Source: Corinectria fuckeliana (Eukaryota > Ascomycota > Sordariomycetes > Hypocreales > Nectriaceae). Taken from it: a DNA stretch of 64,000 nucleotides. The notes under the pieces are model-generated. The model saw only the letters and a list, made by a program, of their open reading frames with translations. It ran no database searches and was not told the origin of the DNA. The DNA is taken from NCBI GenBank assembly GCA_019137255.1, contig WPDH01000234.1, positions 248,001-312,000 on the forward strand. The letters are read 5' to 3'. Below are positions 26,001 through 38,511 of the stretch, in pieces (the stretch's first letter is position 1; each line of letters starts with the position of its first letter). A program made the position numbers and the translations under genes.

Positions 26001-26065
26001 ATCTGAGGAGGCTGATTGATGAGAGGCGGGGCCATGGCCGGCATCTGGAAGCCCATGTGGTCCAT
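23053..26065 (-). CDS. Zn2Cys6 transcription factor with fungal_trans domain
   Basis: Minus-strand exons, 5' to 3', are 25883-26065, 25678-25805, 25553-25617, 25134-25484, 23839-25075 and 23053-23782 (2694 nt, 897 aa). The binuclear cluster is complete: Cys63-X2-Cys66-X6-Cys73-X6-Cys80-X2-Cys83-X6-Cys90, in ACDMCRKKKIKCDGK and following. It is followed by the linker KKRSPPKGAKYIEALENRL. The large middle domain has fungal_trans (PF04082) hallmarks: NFNCIFPLFHQPTFMHLV, GSGWWASLNVALALAHRL, and AAMRLAHSIGLHKRG. The C-terminus is Pro/Ser/Gly-rich with acidic and aromatic residues and may be the activation region. The second intron has an unusual GTTCGT donor, chosen because it restores KGAKYIEALE. 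This is a nuclear DNA-binding regulator, but I do not recognise a characterised orthologue or target. Confidence 0.92.
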
Positions 26066-29000
26066 GTTTGGGGGTTGAAGCAGTTGCGAAGGAAGTAATC
26101 GCGGTCGTGGAATCGGTGGACTAGTGTTTATGGTGAAGATTGTAGTGGCCGTGATCGAGGGTCGTAAGGCGCGAGAGCCTAGAGGCGTCTTGGAGCCGGC
26201 GAGGCGATGCGGCGTGGCGCGTGGTGGGGAGTGTGGTTGTCAAGTATTTGTGGGCGCCGAGGTAGGCCTAGGAGGTGGGAGGTGGGAAGGCGAGCTTGGG
26301 CTGCCTTTGAGACGCACGCGACGGTGCGTAGACAGGGCCACGGTGCAAGCACTACTTAGTAGTAGGAGCGGCTTTGCATATAGTGTTGGATGTATGTAGA
26401 GAGAGGGAGAGGAAGAGGAAGCGCAGGATGGAATGAAGAGTTGAGATAGACCAAAGCCAAGTGGGAAGAAGGAACGATGGCAAGCGCGGTCTGGAAGGTT
26501 TAACGATGTTGGTTGAAGGCGGGCGGGTCCCACGAGATGGAACGGGCTGGGCTGAGCTGGGACAAGAGGAAAGTCAGCGGATGTCTAGGTAGACGACCCA
26601 CAAGTGCAGGACAGTTGCAGCGTACTTACATAGTATTACTTGTTGATTGCTTGATGATGCCTCCTTGAATACGGGGCTGGCTTGCTATTGTTGGACCCAA
26701 TACTAGGTAAGGTAGGTAGGCAGGCAGGTAGGTAAGCAAGCAAGCAATTGACATGAATTGCGGAGTTGAAGAGTGTGAGGAAGGGCCTGTCTGTGGCTTA
26801 TTGCGATGCGGATACCTACCTAGATTATGTAGATGCACACAAGCACATCTCGCAGTCTCTGTCTTTCCGTCCTTCTATCTGTCACTCTATCCATCTGTTT
26901 CAGGAGGCACTGACTGCCCAGTAACCAGATGGATAGGTATGCTACTATAAGACCGCTAGAGAACGAAGCGGAGGTGGGGTGGCGGAGTCGAGTTTTGAGT
27001 CGGATCTTGGTGTGCCGCCGCCCTCCCCTGCTGCGACCCAAGTAGAATGCGAAAGTCGTTTGTTCGTTCACTTGGGAGGTTTGGTGTGTGTTGCTTTTGG
27101 AACGGGACCGTGTACATAGACTTTTGTTCCCCGAACCCCGGCTCCCCTCTCGTTGGATGAGCTAAAGTGCATGCGGCGGCTGGCTGAATGGAGAAAAGAG
27201 GGAGGCGAAAAGGGCTAGAATGGGATGTGGTGGTGGTGGTGGTGGTGATAATGATGACGATGACATAAGTAGGTACCAATAAGTTTAGTTAGCAGTCTAA
27301 GTAGGGCGGGCGGTGGCAGACTGACAAATCCCCCTAATTTGGCTTTTCTTTTGGGCGCTGACTGTGATTGACGGCAACTACTTAGATACTTGGGTACCCC
27401 GTTGCTCGCACGAAGTATGGACATAATAGCAGCCACTTTGCCCTCTTTCTTAAATCCGCCAGTTAATTACTCAATGCTTCTCGATCATATCGACAAGGAT
27501 CTACACTTGAATGGACGGTCAAAGAGGCCTCGCAGAGCACTCGAGCCTCCCGGAATGACACTGAACTATGGTGAGGGTATGGCGAAACAGCACGAGTAGC
27601 AAGCTACAAGACAATACCACCTCGCCACGATAACGGAAACACAAAAGAAGAATGAAATGGAAACCTGTCTCTCTCTGTATGCGTCTTCTGTGTGCCTCTC
27701 TTGGCTGTGCGGGTTACTCCGTTTCCATGTAACCATGGACCTGGCTTGCCTATAGCAGGCGGTCCATGCCCAACCCCGTTCCATTGAATTTGGAATCCAT
27801 CTCTTGGCTGTCCTTCGGGACACAGCCGGTCAGCGAGAAGCAAGAAGCAAGAAACGGGAACAGGAGCATGGTCTATTTTGCCGTATTCGGGATGCGATCA
27901 TGCATCAACGCATCACACATCACACTCTCTTGCCATCTCATCTCACAACCCCTCCCTTGAACTATTCGCATACTCGGCAAATGGATGACACATGTGGCTG
28001 CCTGAAAGCCATGTCACCGGCATATCTGAAAGTTGCCGTCAGATTAATTGATCGATTGATTGATTGATTGACTCGAAGGTTTGTCGTTTCTGTTCCAGCA
28101 GAAATGTCTTCTTCATCCCTGGCTTAGACAAGGTAGGCCTACAGCGCATACCAAACAAGGGCTTGCTCACATAAGGGCTTAGTAGATAAGCTACATCAAC
28201 CAACTCCTACACCTAGATCCCATTCATATCCCGTGCACAGAGCAAGTTCTACATACCCAAGGTAGTATTCGTAGATGGACCCCCATTGCTTGAACAGCCA
28301 CCGTCAGTTCTACAGACGTACATACAGTTAGTTACCCGCTTACGTTAGATCCCGAGCCAGAACGTCCACGTGAAACATCCCAAGCCTCGCCAGCTCCATC
28401 ATCCCCAGAACCCCTCCATCCTTGGGAAGATAACCGCAGAAAGTCCATGACATCCCACACAACCACAAGCCAGCGCCAGCCAACCACGAACCGTCCCACG
28501 CGCGGCATTCGCCCCCCCTGTTACTTGCTGACACCGGAGTCCGGCCAGGAGGACCCCTTCTGGGGTTTGTGTCTTTCTTCTCTCAGGGTCTCGACCCTCA
28601 ACTCCATCATTCATCCTGTGAACTCCCTTCCCCCCTGTCCGCACGAGGATGTCTATGCACACCATTTTTCTCCCCCTCCAATATTCTTCGGCGGCTGCGA
28701 AGTTCAGCGGGGTTTGGAGTTCTGCCGGTGGCGGAACAATGATTAGTATTACAGAGACCCTCCGGATATTGGACATGCCGATCTCCGGTGGAGAGGTCCC
28801 GAAAGCTTAGGTTGGACCTCCCCTCTCAGTTCTCAGGCAGGCCTTGGAGTCACCCAAACTCGAAGATCAAATCGTCAGCAGAAGCATATGTAATGCTGTC
28901 ATCCCGAGTGAACCCCCTAACTAACTATTGCTAACTATGTATTGCTAACTCCGAATCCCAATTTCTTACCCCATCTTCAAACACCATGATCCACTGTCTA

Positions 29001-30358
29001 CCGTTAACCGTCCGGTCAAGGGAAAAGAAAAAAAGAGTGGATATCTTCCCATCTTGCAAATCACGTCCTCACCAGTACGAATACGTCATGAGGCTGTGCA
29101 ACTTCTCCGACCCCGACCCCGACTCCCAACTCCCAACTCCGCTATGTCGAAGGGGGGGGGGGGGGAAGCCAGGGTATTGATGAAATGATTCTTACTTACA
29201 TAATTACTCCGTAAGTCACCGGAAACTTCAAACATGCACTGCTTCGTCGCCACGACATGGGACGAAAAAGACCCGGGTTTCTGACGGCTTCTGGTTTCAC
29301 TGCCGTGTCGGGGAGCGCCAGTTTCATCTCCTCTTCCGCGTGACCGGGCCTCAGCTGAGACATTCACTCACCATATCAATGCTCGGCAGCGAGCGAGCTT
29401 GGAGATATACGTCACACCCATTGATGGACCAATATACCCATCTAGATTGATGCGTGTTTGCCTCAACAAGCGTGCGCCAATGATTCTATAATCCTGCAAT
29501 CCTATATAATCCTATATACAATCTCAACCAACGCCTCCCGTAATTAAACTGGTCCTTGATCTTGTGATGGCCTGGTTGATTTGATGCCCATCGCTTTTGT
29601 CACATCCAGGCCCCAAGGAGCAACGGACATACCCATTGATACTGTACCAATGGTGGTGGGTCTCTAATACATATCCCCCATAAATATCCATGCTCTCTCG
29701 CTTCTCGCCTCACCTTCTGCACAGACATGCACCAATCGATCATACATTTAGCTTACCTATACGGAGTACCACGCACACTCTCACTTCACTCAAAGAGATA
29801 GTTCCTTGCCATTATATTCCAATTGAACCCACCAAAGGGGGTATGTATTATATGTACAATAGGCCTCCTTCTCTTCTCCTATCCCTCGGCCCGCCTACCA
29901 GGGCTGGCTCTCTGTCGGTGTCCCAAAGAGGCCATTAAATCGAGACCAGACTAAAGACAAACAAGATTTCGATCGTGAAAACGTCTCGTAACTTTTGGTC
30001 TTTCCTGTTCCATCGCTTTATTCTTTTCCCTCCTCTTCTTAAGTTTCCCCTCCTCTTTTACATCTATGTTCTGAGCTTTCCAGCCAGTTCAGATTAAATA
30101 AAACGACCTTCCCGAGATCCCAATGGTGGTACAACATTCAAACGCCAAACAGAATGCTTCTCGCCGCTGGGGTGGGGGAATCTGGGACGAAATGAAAATA
30201 CAGAAATGAAAGAACCCCCACGGCGATAGTAGATAGATAGTTGGTAGACGGTTAGTCATACCCCTCTTTCGTAATGCAACGTCAAGATGCAACGACCATG
30301 TACAGAACGCTCAAATATTGAGACAAAAACGACTCCGCAGAGGGCGGGCTCCGCGATT
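26066..30358. other. 4.3-kb intergenic region
   Basis: The region lies upstream of the Zn2Cys6 gene and downstream of the membrane-protein gene. No convincing coding ORF is visible on either strand. It contains low-complexity patches: TAGG/GCAGG repeats near 26700-26750, (GGT)n-type sequence near 27225-27250, GATT repeats near 28050-28070, a run of G at about 29153-29163, and TACTCCGTA-type motifs near 29205 and 29760. Confidence 0.55.
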
Positions 30359-32381
30359 TTATATCCTCTCATGGAATCGTGATGGCGAGCCATACGATCC
30401 GTCTTGGGACGCTATCGACCCGTTTCCGATTGACCCTCCGAGGGCATCCGAGTCTGGGCGTGGTCGTGGACTTGTTTCAACGAACGGATTCTCCTCTTGG
30501 ATGGGAGTTCGTGCCGGGCCTGTCCGAATAATGGGCACGCCGCTCACAGGCCGCATTGGAGAGCCCAGGGCTAGTCGGTTCGAGCCTCCTTCCGAGGGGT
30601 TGAATGCCTGTGAACCTCGCCAGTAGTCCGTGTGGCCACTGGCGACGCTCTCACGAGGATCTGAGTAGCCATCGCCACCCGTTTGGAGGACCGACGGCAG
30701 CTTCTTGCCTGATACACGGTAAAATCCCCGCTCGCCTGACGCGTTCGGATCTGGAGGGGGCGCCCGGTTGCTTCTTTTGCCTGTCAAGCCCGCTAGAGCA
30801 GCGGCGACAGCAAAAGGTCCGGTGCGCTCCGTCATAACTCCACCGCTTCCACCCCCAGAGTTCCCGCCGGTGAGGAGACCCTTTGCATTCGTTCCAGCCG
30901 CGCCGTCTCCCAGCAATGGGTGATTGCCCTGCCTCTTCTTGTACTTGAACGCAAGCAGAAACAATATCGCCAGGAAAGCCACACCAGCGATACTACCCAC
31001 GACACCGCCAATGACCTGCTTCTGCTGGGTTGAGAGGGCGCTGCCCGATGAGTCGCTTGATGAGTCGCTCGAGGTAGATGTAGTCGTCGCGTCGGCGGGT
31101 TGGTCGACGGCTGTGGCGTCTCCGTAGCCACTGCTGCCACTATCATCGTACTGCGTAGAAGTCCACGTTTCGGTGGAAATAGAGTAGATGGTGGATGAAA
31201 GGATGGTCGAGGACAGATCAGTGGTAGCATCTGTAGCATCCGTGGTCGAAGAAGAGAGCGAGGAAATGGAAGAAGAGGTCAATGATCGTGAGGTGGATGT
31301 TGAGAGAACGTTCTTCAACAGGGAGGAGTCTGAGGTAGTCGTGGAGGTGACATCAGACGAGGCCAGGGTCGTTGACCCAGAAGTCGTGCCTAAAGTTGTG
31401 GTCTCCGTGAGTGTCGTTTGACTTGAGGTCGTCGTACTAGACGTACTAGACGTACTCGAATCTTATAGTAGAATGTGTCAGTTCGTGGTGCATTTCGACA
31501 ACGTGTGGTGAGAGCATACCAGAGGTTTGTGTAGTGGTCGTGCCGTTAGTAGATCCACTGAAGGCAGACTCAACGGTGGGGACAGGCGTCAGTGACGAAT
31601 CCCGAAGCGAATCCAGTTCAGCCGAGTACGAGGCTGTTGCGGCGGAAGTCTCTGAGAGATCGGAGGTTGACTCCGTGACAGAGACGGCGGTGGAGTCCGT
31701 GGTAGGGACCAGGACAAGCGAGGAAGAGGTGGTTTCCGCGGCGGGAGTAGACGCCTGGAGCGGGGTCATGTCGGCTGAGGACTGGGCAACATCGTTGGTT
31801 GAAGCCGGGTTCGAGGCTGGGGCCGCCGCAGAGGACGATGGCTCCGGGTTGGACGCGGAGATGGTGCTACCCGAGGCCGAGTCGACGACGACGGTGTTGG
31901 GGTCGCCGTACAAGGTCTGAAGCTCGATGGGGGAGCCGATAGAGTCAACGACCTGGACGACAGAGACGGTCTGGACGACCTGTGTGACGTATCCGGTGTT
32001 GTCTTCCTGGCGGATGTCGAGCTTCAGGGCGTTTTGGGTCTCGCGGTTCTGGAGGCGGCGGTGCGAGTGACGTAGGCGGGTTCCAGCGTCGAGGCTGCGG
32101 CCTGAGTCGTCCTGATTCTGGGATTGGTCGTCTTCTTCTTCTGCTTCCCGCTGATCGTCTCGGTTGAGGTCGGCGTCGGCGTCGGCCTGACGAAAGTCGT
32201 GGCGATGGAGGTGGGCGTGGCGCTTGGCGGCGCTAGAACGAGCGTGGAAATTCGAGTGAGAGTGGGAATGAGAATGAGAGTGAGAACCGGAACATGTCGA
32301 AGAAGACGACGATGACGAGTCTGAGGAAGGATCAGCATCCGGGGCCTGAGCGAGTGAAGGCCCGCTGGATGAGTAAGTCAT
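30359..32381 (-). CDS. Ser/Thr-rich single-pass membrane protein, mucin-like or wall-sensor-like
   Basis: Minus-strand exons are 31520-32381 and 30359-31461 (1965 nt, 654 aa). A His/Ser-rich N-terminus (HSHSHSHSHS) is followed by a charged Asp/Glu/Arg segment, then a conserved-looking block GYVTQVVQTVSVVQVVDS. About 280 residues dominated by Ser, Thr and Ala follow, likely O-mannosylated. One clear membrane span, GGVVGSIAGVAFLAILFLLA (about residues 437-460), comes next and is followed by basic FKYKKRQG. The cytoplasmic tail is about 190 residues, Gly/Pro/Ser-rich. The architecture resembles Mid2/Wsc-type wall stress sensors, but I see no WSC Cys domain and assign no function. No signal peptide is visible at the chosen ATG, so the true start may lie in an unrecognised upstream exon. 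Confidence 0.8.
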
Positions 32382-35300
32382 GGTCGATCGTGGCCCGTGT
32401 TGGGCGTGAGCAAGGGTTGCAGGGTATAGGCGGCGTGCGTACCCAGGCGTTGGAGGTACCTAGACACAGAGCCTGGCGTTGGCGGGCGACAAAAGGCGCT
32501 GGCGCACAAAGGGACAAGCAGGCCTGTAGGCGTACAGCACAATGGCTTGGGCCTTGGGTGCACAACCTAGCCCGCGCAAGTTGTGGCGATGCGGATGCGC
32601 AGAGCGGGACGGGAGAGAGCAGGTAGGTAGGTTAGGTCCTGTACGTTGCCCGGCGTCGGCGTTGGCGTTGGCGTTGGCGTTAACGTTGGCGCTGGGTCCC
32701 CCTGGGGGCTGGCGGATTGATGATTGCGTATGCACCCGTGTCGTAGTCCGGTTTTGCGGGGGCCTTCCCCTAAAATAAAATAAAGGAAGCCAAAGAAAAC
32801 TGGGTACCAAAAGGACGGGCTGGCGATCGTATTCGCTAAACAGAGGCGGCTCAGAAGGTCCGGTGCTCCAATCGAAGGATTTTGGTCGATTGCGAAATCC
32901 AAATCCAGAAGAGACACGGGGTCAGAAGCAGAAGTAGAAGCAGACGCAAGAAAGCGAGTGTGGTGCGTGCTGCGAGTCGCGCGTGCTGCGAGTCGCGCGT
33001 GCTGCGAGTCGTCGTCGTAAAGTCGTTCGTATCGAAGGAAAATGCAAGGCTATGTTCGGGACGAGCGTCGAGCTACATAGCCCAGATTGTTCCCAGTATA
33101 GAAAAGGTCCAACGGTCAGTCGTCCGTCCGTCCGTCCTGGTGGGTGGTGCTGGCGTTCGTTCCAACTCTCTTTTCTTGGTCGCTTTGTCTGTTTGCGACT
33201 CCGTGCTTATATCCTCGATTCCCCTTGCGTTGTCACTCGCTTTCAATCCTTCGTTCTTTCTGTCTCCTTCTTTCTTTCTTTATATCCCTTGCACCTTTGT
33301 CCCGATCAAAGAATAAATGAGTGGCTGATCCCGTTCGTCACCTCGGTTCGGGGGGGTCGGGATCGGGGCTGGACAGGGTTTCGGCGGCGGGTTGCTGGCG
33401 TTGGGCGAATTGCTCGTCGGCGGCACGCGCGCAAGTGTTGAGTGGTCCGGCAGCTCTCTCTCTTTCTCTCTCCTTGCATCAGCATCAACAACAGCGCCCA
33501 AAGGTCGACGATGGCATGGCGAGACAGCGCAAAAGTCGACGGTGCGGGATGCGGAGACGGAGGAGGAGGAGGTGAAAGGTGAAATGAGTGACTAGGAATG
33601 AGTAGGAGGGGGCGGAAAAGCAAGAGGAACGGGCGCGAAACGAGCGTGGTATGCGTGAGCGAGTGACTGAGAGAGTGGCCAGCAGCGAGCAGAGAGCAAC
33701 GAGCAACGAGCGAGGAAATGAGTGGGCGCCAACTACACTAAATGACAAGGCGTCGTCGTTCAGACCGGAAAAGTGGTGCCCACTCTCCGGGTGTGCACGC
33801 GCTTGTCTCGTTTGTGCTATCAACGTCGCGGAGCAGAGTAGTAACAACGTTGGAGGTCTCCTTCTACTCAGGGGATGGGCTAATTGGAATCGGCGGAAAC
33901 GCCCAAAGGAAGCCCAGGAGCCCGTGATCCATGCTCCAGTGGCCCTGCGAGATGGGAATTAATCTCGCTTGAACTGGGCGCGGTGGCTCTCGAGAGGTCG
34001 CAGAGGCCAATCAACGCAGTGCAGCCGCACGACATGCCTGGGGTGAGAGGAAGGGAAAACGGTGGTAATGGTGGTGGTGGACAAGCATTGACAGGGGTGG
34101 CATCATTGTACAAGGTAATCTAGGTACCTAATTAGAGACGGGATTCTTGCCATCCATTGCTTCTGTGATCCGAATGTTCACGCAACACCGAATTAATACC
34201 TAGGGGGACAAACGACTTTTGCTGGAGGGAGACATAGTCTCGCGATCGATGATAGCAGAGCTGTTGGTGCATTAGGGCGTTAGAACAGTAGAGAGTTAAG
34301 GTAATGGCGAGGGTTGGATCGTTAGGTAGTACTGTAATTGTGTTCCTGCTTCTGTTCCTGACGAGAGAGAGCCCATTGATGCAAGGTTCAGCAGGCAGCT
34401 GTCCTCTAGCATTCGCCTTTTCTCCCGGAATCTTGCTCTTCGATCAGCCAACCTTCCTCTTTGGCCGTTTCGCAATACATTCTCCAGATACCCTCGCTAT
34501 ATCCCTCGACAAGCTGAATCCACTTTTGAGTCACTGCAAGTCTGCTACAACACCTGAGTTAACAGGCATATCGGTCCGCTACCCAATATCAGTTTTACAG
34601 AAGAACATGTTCCAAGAAGCAGACACCCATGCCGGGATCTACACGATAAAGAAGGAGAAGAGAGTATATCGCAACAAGGCTGAGCAGAAAAGGTGTCTAC
34701 AGCAAAGCCACTACCAATGCATGGTGACCAAGATGAGAAAGCCTCAAGCCTGCCCTACACAGGTCATCCTATCCAGTCAGGCAACATCATCACCGTCACA
34801 CGGGACAGCGACTCTATCGATGTCTTCAAAGTCATGATCCATCTCCAGTACGCGCTGATTCGAACAGCAGCTACATCGTATATCCGGGGCTGCCAGGGCT
34901 CCCGACACTCGAGGTGGCTAGAAGCATACCAGGGAAGAACCACTGCAAGCACGGCAGAATGAATCTTGGTATAGTATCAGTAAGGGGACGAACAACCTTT
35001 GCTAGGGGGTCGTGCTATTCGGACTGCAAACCCACACTTCTTGCTACCTATGTCGTTAGCTTTAACACAGTACTGACTCCCTAACGCCCTAACGCCCTAA
35101 CTAACGCCCGAATGCACTAACTGCTCGCTACAAACCTAGACGTCAGGTGTATTCGTCCTCCGTAACACGTCGAAAACTCCCGTTGGCGGCAACATCGCAC
35201 GCATAACCACCACACTACACCACTGTACGAAGTACCGCACCATACCACATGCATGGAAACGTCGTCTGTGTATTCGTGTCTGCAACGGGCGCTCGCACAA

Positions 35301-38300
35301 TAAAGATGAAGAAGAACAACCAAGGCGATCCTCCTTCCCATTCTCGTATCGCGATAGACTACGCACACGGCCCGCCGGGTATCGACAGCAGAATCGTGGT
35401 TTTTCTGCCGTTTTGCATATCCCTCCCTCGTATTCCCAGACACGCGCGCAGCGTCACCAACGCTAGCCAGTTTATTGCGGTGCTTCGTACTTCGTGCGTC
35501 TTATCTATCACCTGCTGCGGATTTCTCTTCCCGAGGCATCTGCAGTCGTCTAGTGGTGGTCCTTGCGTGAGCAGCGTCCGGCCAGATGTTGGATCCCATT
35601 TCTGCCAACACGGAACGCTAAACATTGTGCAAACGAGCAAGACATGATGGATTCGCCCGTCCACGTATGTACCTAGGTAGGTAATCTAAGTAGATAGTAG
35701 ATAGACAAGCAGGTAAGCTAGTATGTAAGTAGGCTACCTTAAGTAGGCAAGTGGCACGGTTTACTTCGGCCAACGAGAAGGACAGTGTGCTACATATGTT
35801 ACGATATTTTCTCCTCAACCAACCATAACAGACGGTCCCAACGCACGGCATGGACTAAGCCCACCTAGTAGGACAGGGCCAGGGCATGGGAATGCGAAAC
35901 CCCCATGCTAACACAAAAAAACCGAGACATGCTCTCACACGGCAAGCATGCTATGTACTTGCTAAGGTATGTACAAGCGTACGACGAATACACGCGGAGA
36001 CAAAGATAAGAAAGACAAAGGGGGGTTCGTAGATGAGTCAAGACGCATCTCATTTGCTTCCAGTAGGTAGCCACTGATGCATTGGTTAATTGCCCTAGTC
36101 CATTAACCATTCACGACTGACGGACGATACGACACGACACAAGGCTTGACTCTTGAGAGAGTGTGACGACGACTCTGGGGCCAGGGGCCACGGCCCACGA
36201 TGGAATCTAAATGCTCACAAGCCACTGGCCATCTTAATCAGGTTAGGGAGATGGCTTCAATGCAACGGACGACAAATGGTTGAACATCCCGGGGGGGGCG
36301 GAAGAACGGGCTACGGCCAGGTCCACGGGTCCGTCCCCTAGGCCGTTCTGAGTTTGGATCATGCGTATTTTTGGATAGAATCCTAGATGTCGTCGACGGC
36401 GGCTCGGGTGTTTCGTTTGTGGAGAGGAGAGGGGGGGGCTCTTGGCTTCCTTTTTGTGCTTGGCTGGGTCATTCATTCCATTGAAATTGTGCTTGGAGGA
36501 GTCTTGTGTGGTGGCACAACCTGAACCTGCGGTGACAGACGGGACTTATTCTTAGTGCTGCTTGTTGAAGAATGTCCAGTGACATTCTTCTTGTGGCCTC
36601 GGGCATGGAGAAACTCGTGCCATTCCCGGGCTAGACTACTTACATAGGTAGGCTACATACTTATTAGTACGTATATTAGTGTTGCCCCAAATGCAGGTAC
36701 AGAACTCGGTCGAGAGACTATCGACTGCCACACTGCGGCGCCTCAAACCTCTTTTGGCCAGCTCCGTCTCGACCCTCGTCGGCTCTCGCCATGATTCGTC
36801 CGTGCCATCCCGATGTCGATTTCCCGTCTCACTACCTATATTACGTAGTACACGCATACGCACATTAACATGCTGAAGCCCACCCGATTCGTCCCCAAAT
36901 CCCCAAGGCCAACCGGTTGGTTCATTAGTTCATCCCTCCAAGATTGCAAAGCAGAATAAGCCCCTCGTTCTGGTCTTGTTCCATTCCGTTTCGTTGCCCA
37001 CGCCGCAGACGGCACATCGGAAAGCCCGCTAATTAATCCCCCATGGTTGCAAAATGCTCAACGACATGGATGCCAGGCGCGGTGTCGGGCCCAGCTACCG
37101 AAGTGGGACGGATAATTCAGATTCAAAGTCTCCGTTCCAGGGGATAATTAGTGAGTCGACAAACGCGAGTCTAAATACTTCCTTTTAACCGTTGGCAAGG
37201 AGGTGCGACTCTTTGGCCCAAGGGTAACATGAAGGGAACTGGGGCTAAAGGTCCCCCCCCCACGTCTGCAACTGTGACGAAAATGTCTCGGTCGCTTCGA
37301 CATAAAATTGCAAAATCACACAAGTCTTTTTGGTGACTTAATAAGCCACGGCCGAGTCAGCGGGGCCGTGCTGTCCCCGTTTGCAAAGTTACATTGCCGA
37401 TGGATCTAGACGCGGGAATCCATCGATATCGGAAGACTTATGATGCAGGGCCAGAAATGAGCTCTGCTACAAAGCGTTGCAGTGCTACGAAGTAGAATCG
37501 ACGAAAACGAATAAAGACCGGGACTGTGTAATTAGTTTGTCATATCTGATGTTCGATACGCAAGTCGCTCTCAACTTAGGATGCACCACTTTGCAGACCC
37601 TGAATAGCGTCTCATTGCTGCTGACATGTGATGATGCTACACTCCATCAATGGTTTTCTATCCATCATCGCTACACTGAGTGTCGTCTTCATAGTGGCCG
37701 TAGTTAACCTCCTTACCTAAATACAGGGCATGGCCTCGGTACTAAGTAGTATCCAAGAAACGCCACAGCACTTCGCCCACTGAAGCGTCATGTTCAAACG
37801 CGGCCTGGGTTACCCGCTTGTTTGACAGTAACGAAAGACGTCGTTGTACGAAGTACGTTGGTTCGCAGCCAAGTCAAGGTATTTTTGGTGGGGGGTAATG
37901 AGCCACGTCTACAAGGCTACACGGCAAAGGCAATTCTCTCCTTATCAAATCACGACTATACCCAGACTCCCGTCTCGTCCGGACGAACACTGGAAGTGCA
38001 ATTAGTACACCCGTAGGTAGAAACTTGAGGATATCCGACTGGAACAGCATTCATGGCTCTGCTCCGTAGAATCTGCCACTTGTTAGACTGATTCAACATC
38101 CTTGCCTGTACTTCGCAACTTAGTCTACAGTGCTGCTCCGGATGTACGAAAGCGACTCCGCTTTGTCAGTCGACTGAACCGGTCGGGATGAATGCGTGTT
38201 TGTTGGCAAAATCAAAATCGTCATATCTTTCTTTTACCCCACGTGCGGCGACAGCTCATCAATAATCCATTCACTCGCTGGTGCACTCACTCACTCATTC

Positions 38301-38511
38301 ACCCGCAGTTCGCTCCCTCGCCATCTCAGTGGTGAGCGACTGAACGGCCAATAGCCCAAAGAAGTCCCCTCTTTACAGCTAGATAGTTAGGCCTACCTAC
38401 AAGAGAGCTTCATCTCCATCTGGCATCTGCTTCATCTGAGCCAGATCTCCTTTGCTCGTCTTCTTCCTCTTCATCCACATCCTGACCATCACGACCACCA
38501 TCATTATCACC
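32382..38511. promoter_or_regulatory. 6.1-kb divergent intergenic region
   Basis: The region separates the minus-strand membrane-protein gene from the plus-strand hydrolase gene. It contains (GTTGGC)n-type hexanucleotide sequence at about 32656-32690, strongly CT/GA-rich stretches around 33100-33720, a possible degenerate mobile element at 34204-35121, and TACGAAGTA motifs at 35226, 37486 and 37847. No ORF is convincing as a gene. Confidence 0.55.
34204..35121. mobile_element. Possible degenerate mobile element with imperfect inverted termini
   Basis: A 21-bp sequence at 34263-34283 recurs inverted at 35101-35121 with 19 of 21 positions matching, defining an 859-bp segment. A 26-bp sequence at 34204-34229 recurs directly at 34984-35009; its five differences are all transitions. 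No target-site duplication and no transposase motif were found. Internal ORFs of 177 and 89 codons (34304-34837 and 34693-34962) overlap and match no family I know. It could be a non-autonomous DNA element or chance similarity. Confidence 0.35.

Noticed and set aside
34304..34837. 177-codon ORF with a hydrophobic N-terminus, a possible secreted protein
   Set aside because: The start has no supporting context, the downstream sequence looks unstructured, and it overlaps the candidate element and another frame.
35085..35110. CCCTAACG-type repeats resembling telomeric (CCCTAA)n
   Set aside because: The units are interrupted by extra CG and only a few copies exist; part belongs to the inverted terminus of the candidate element. 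Not a telomere.
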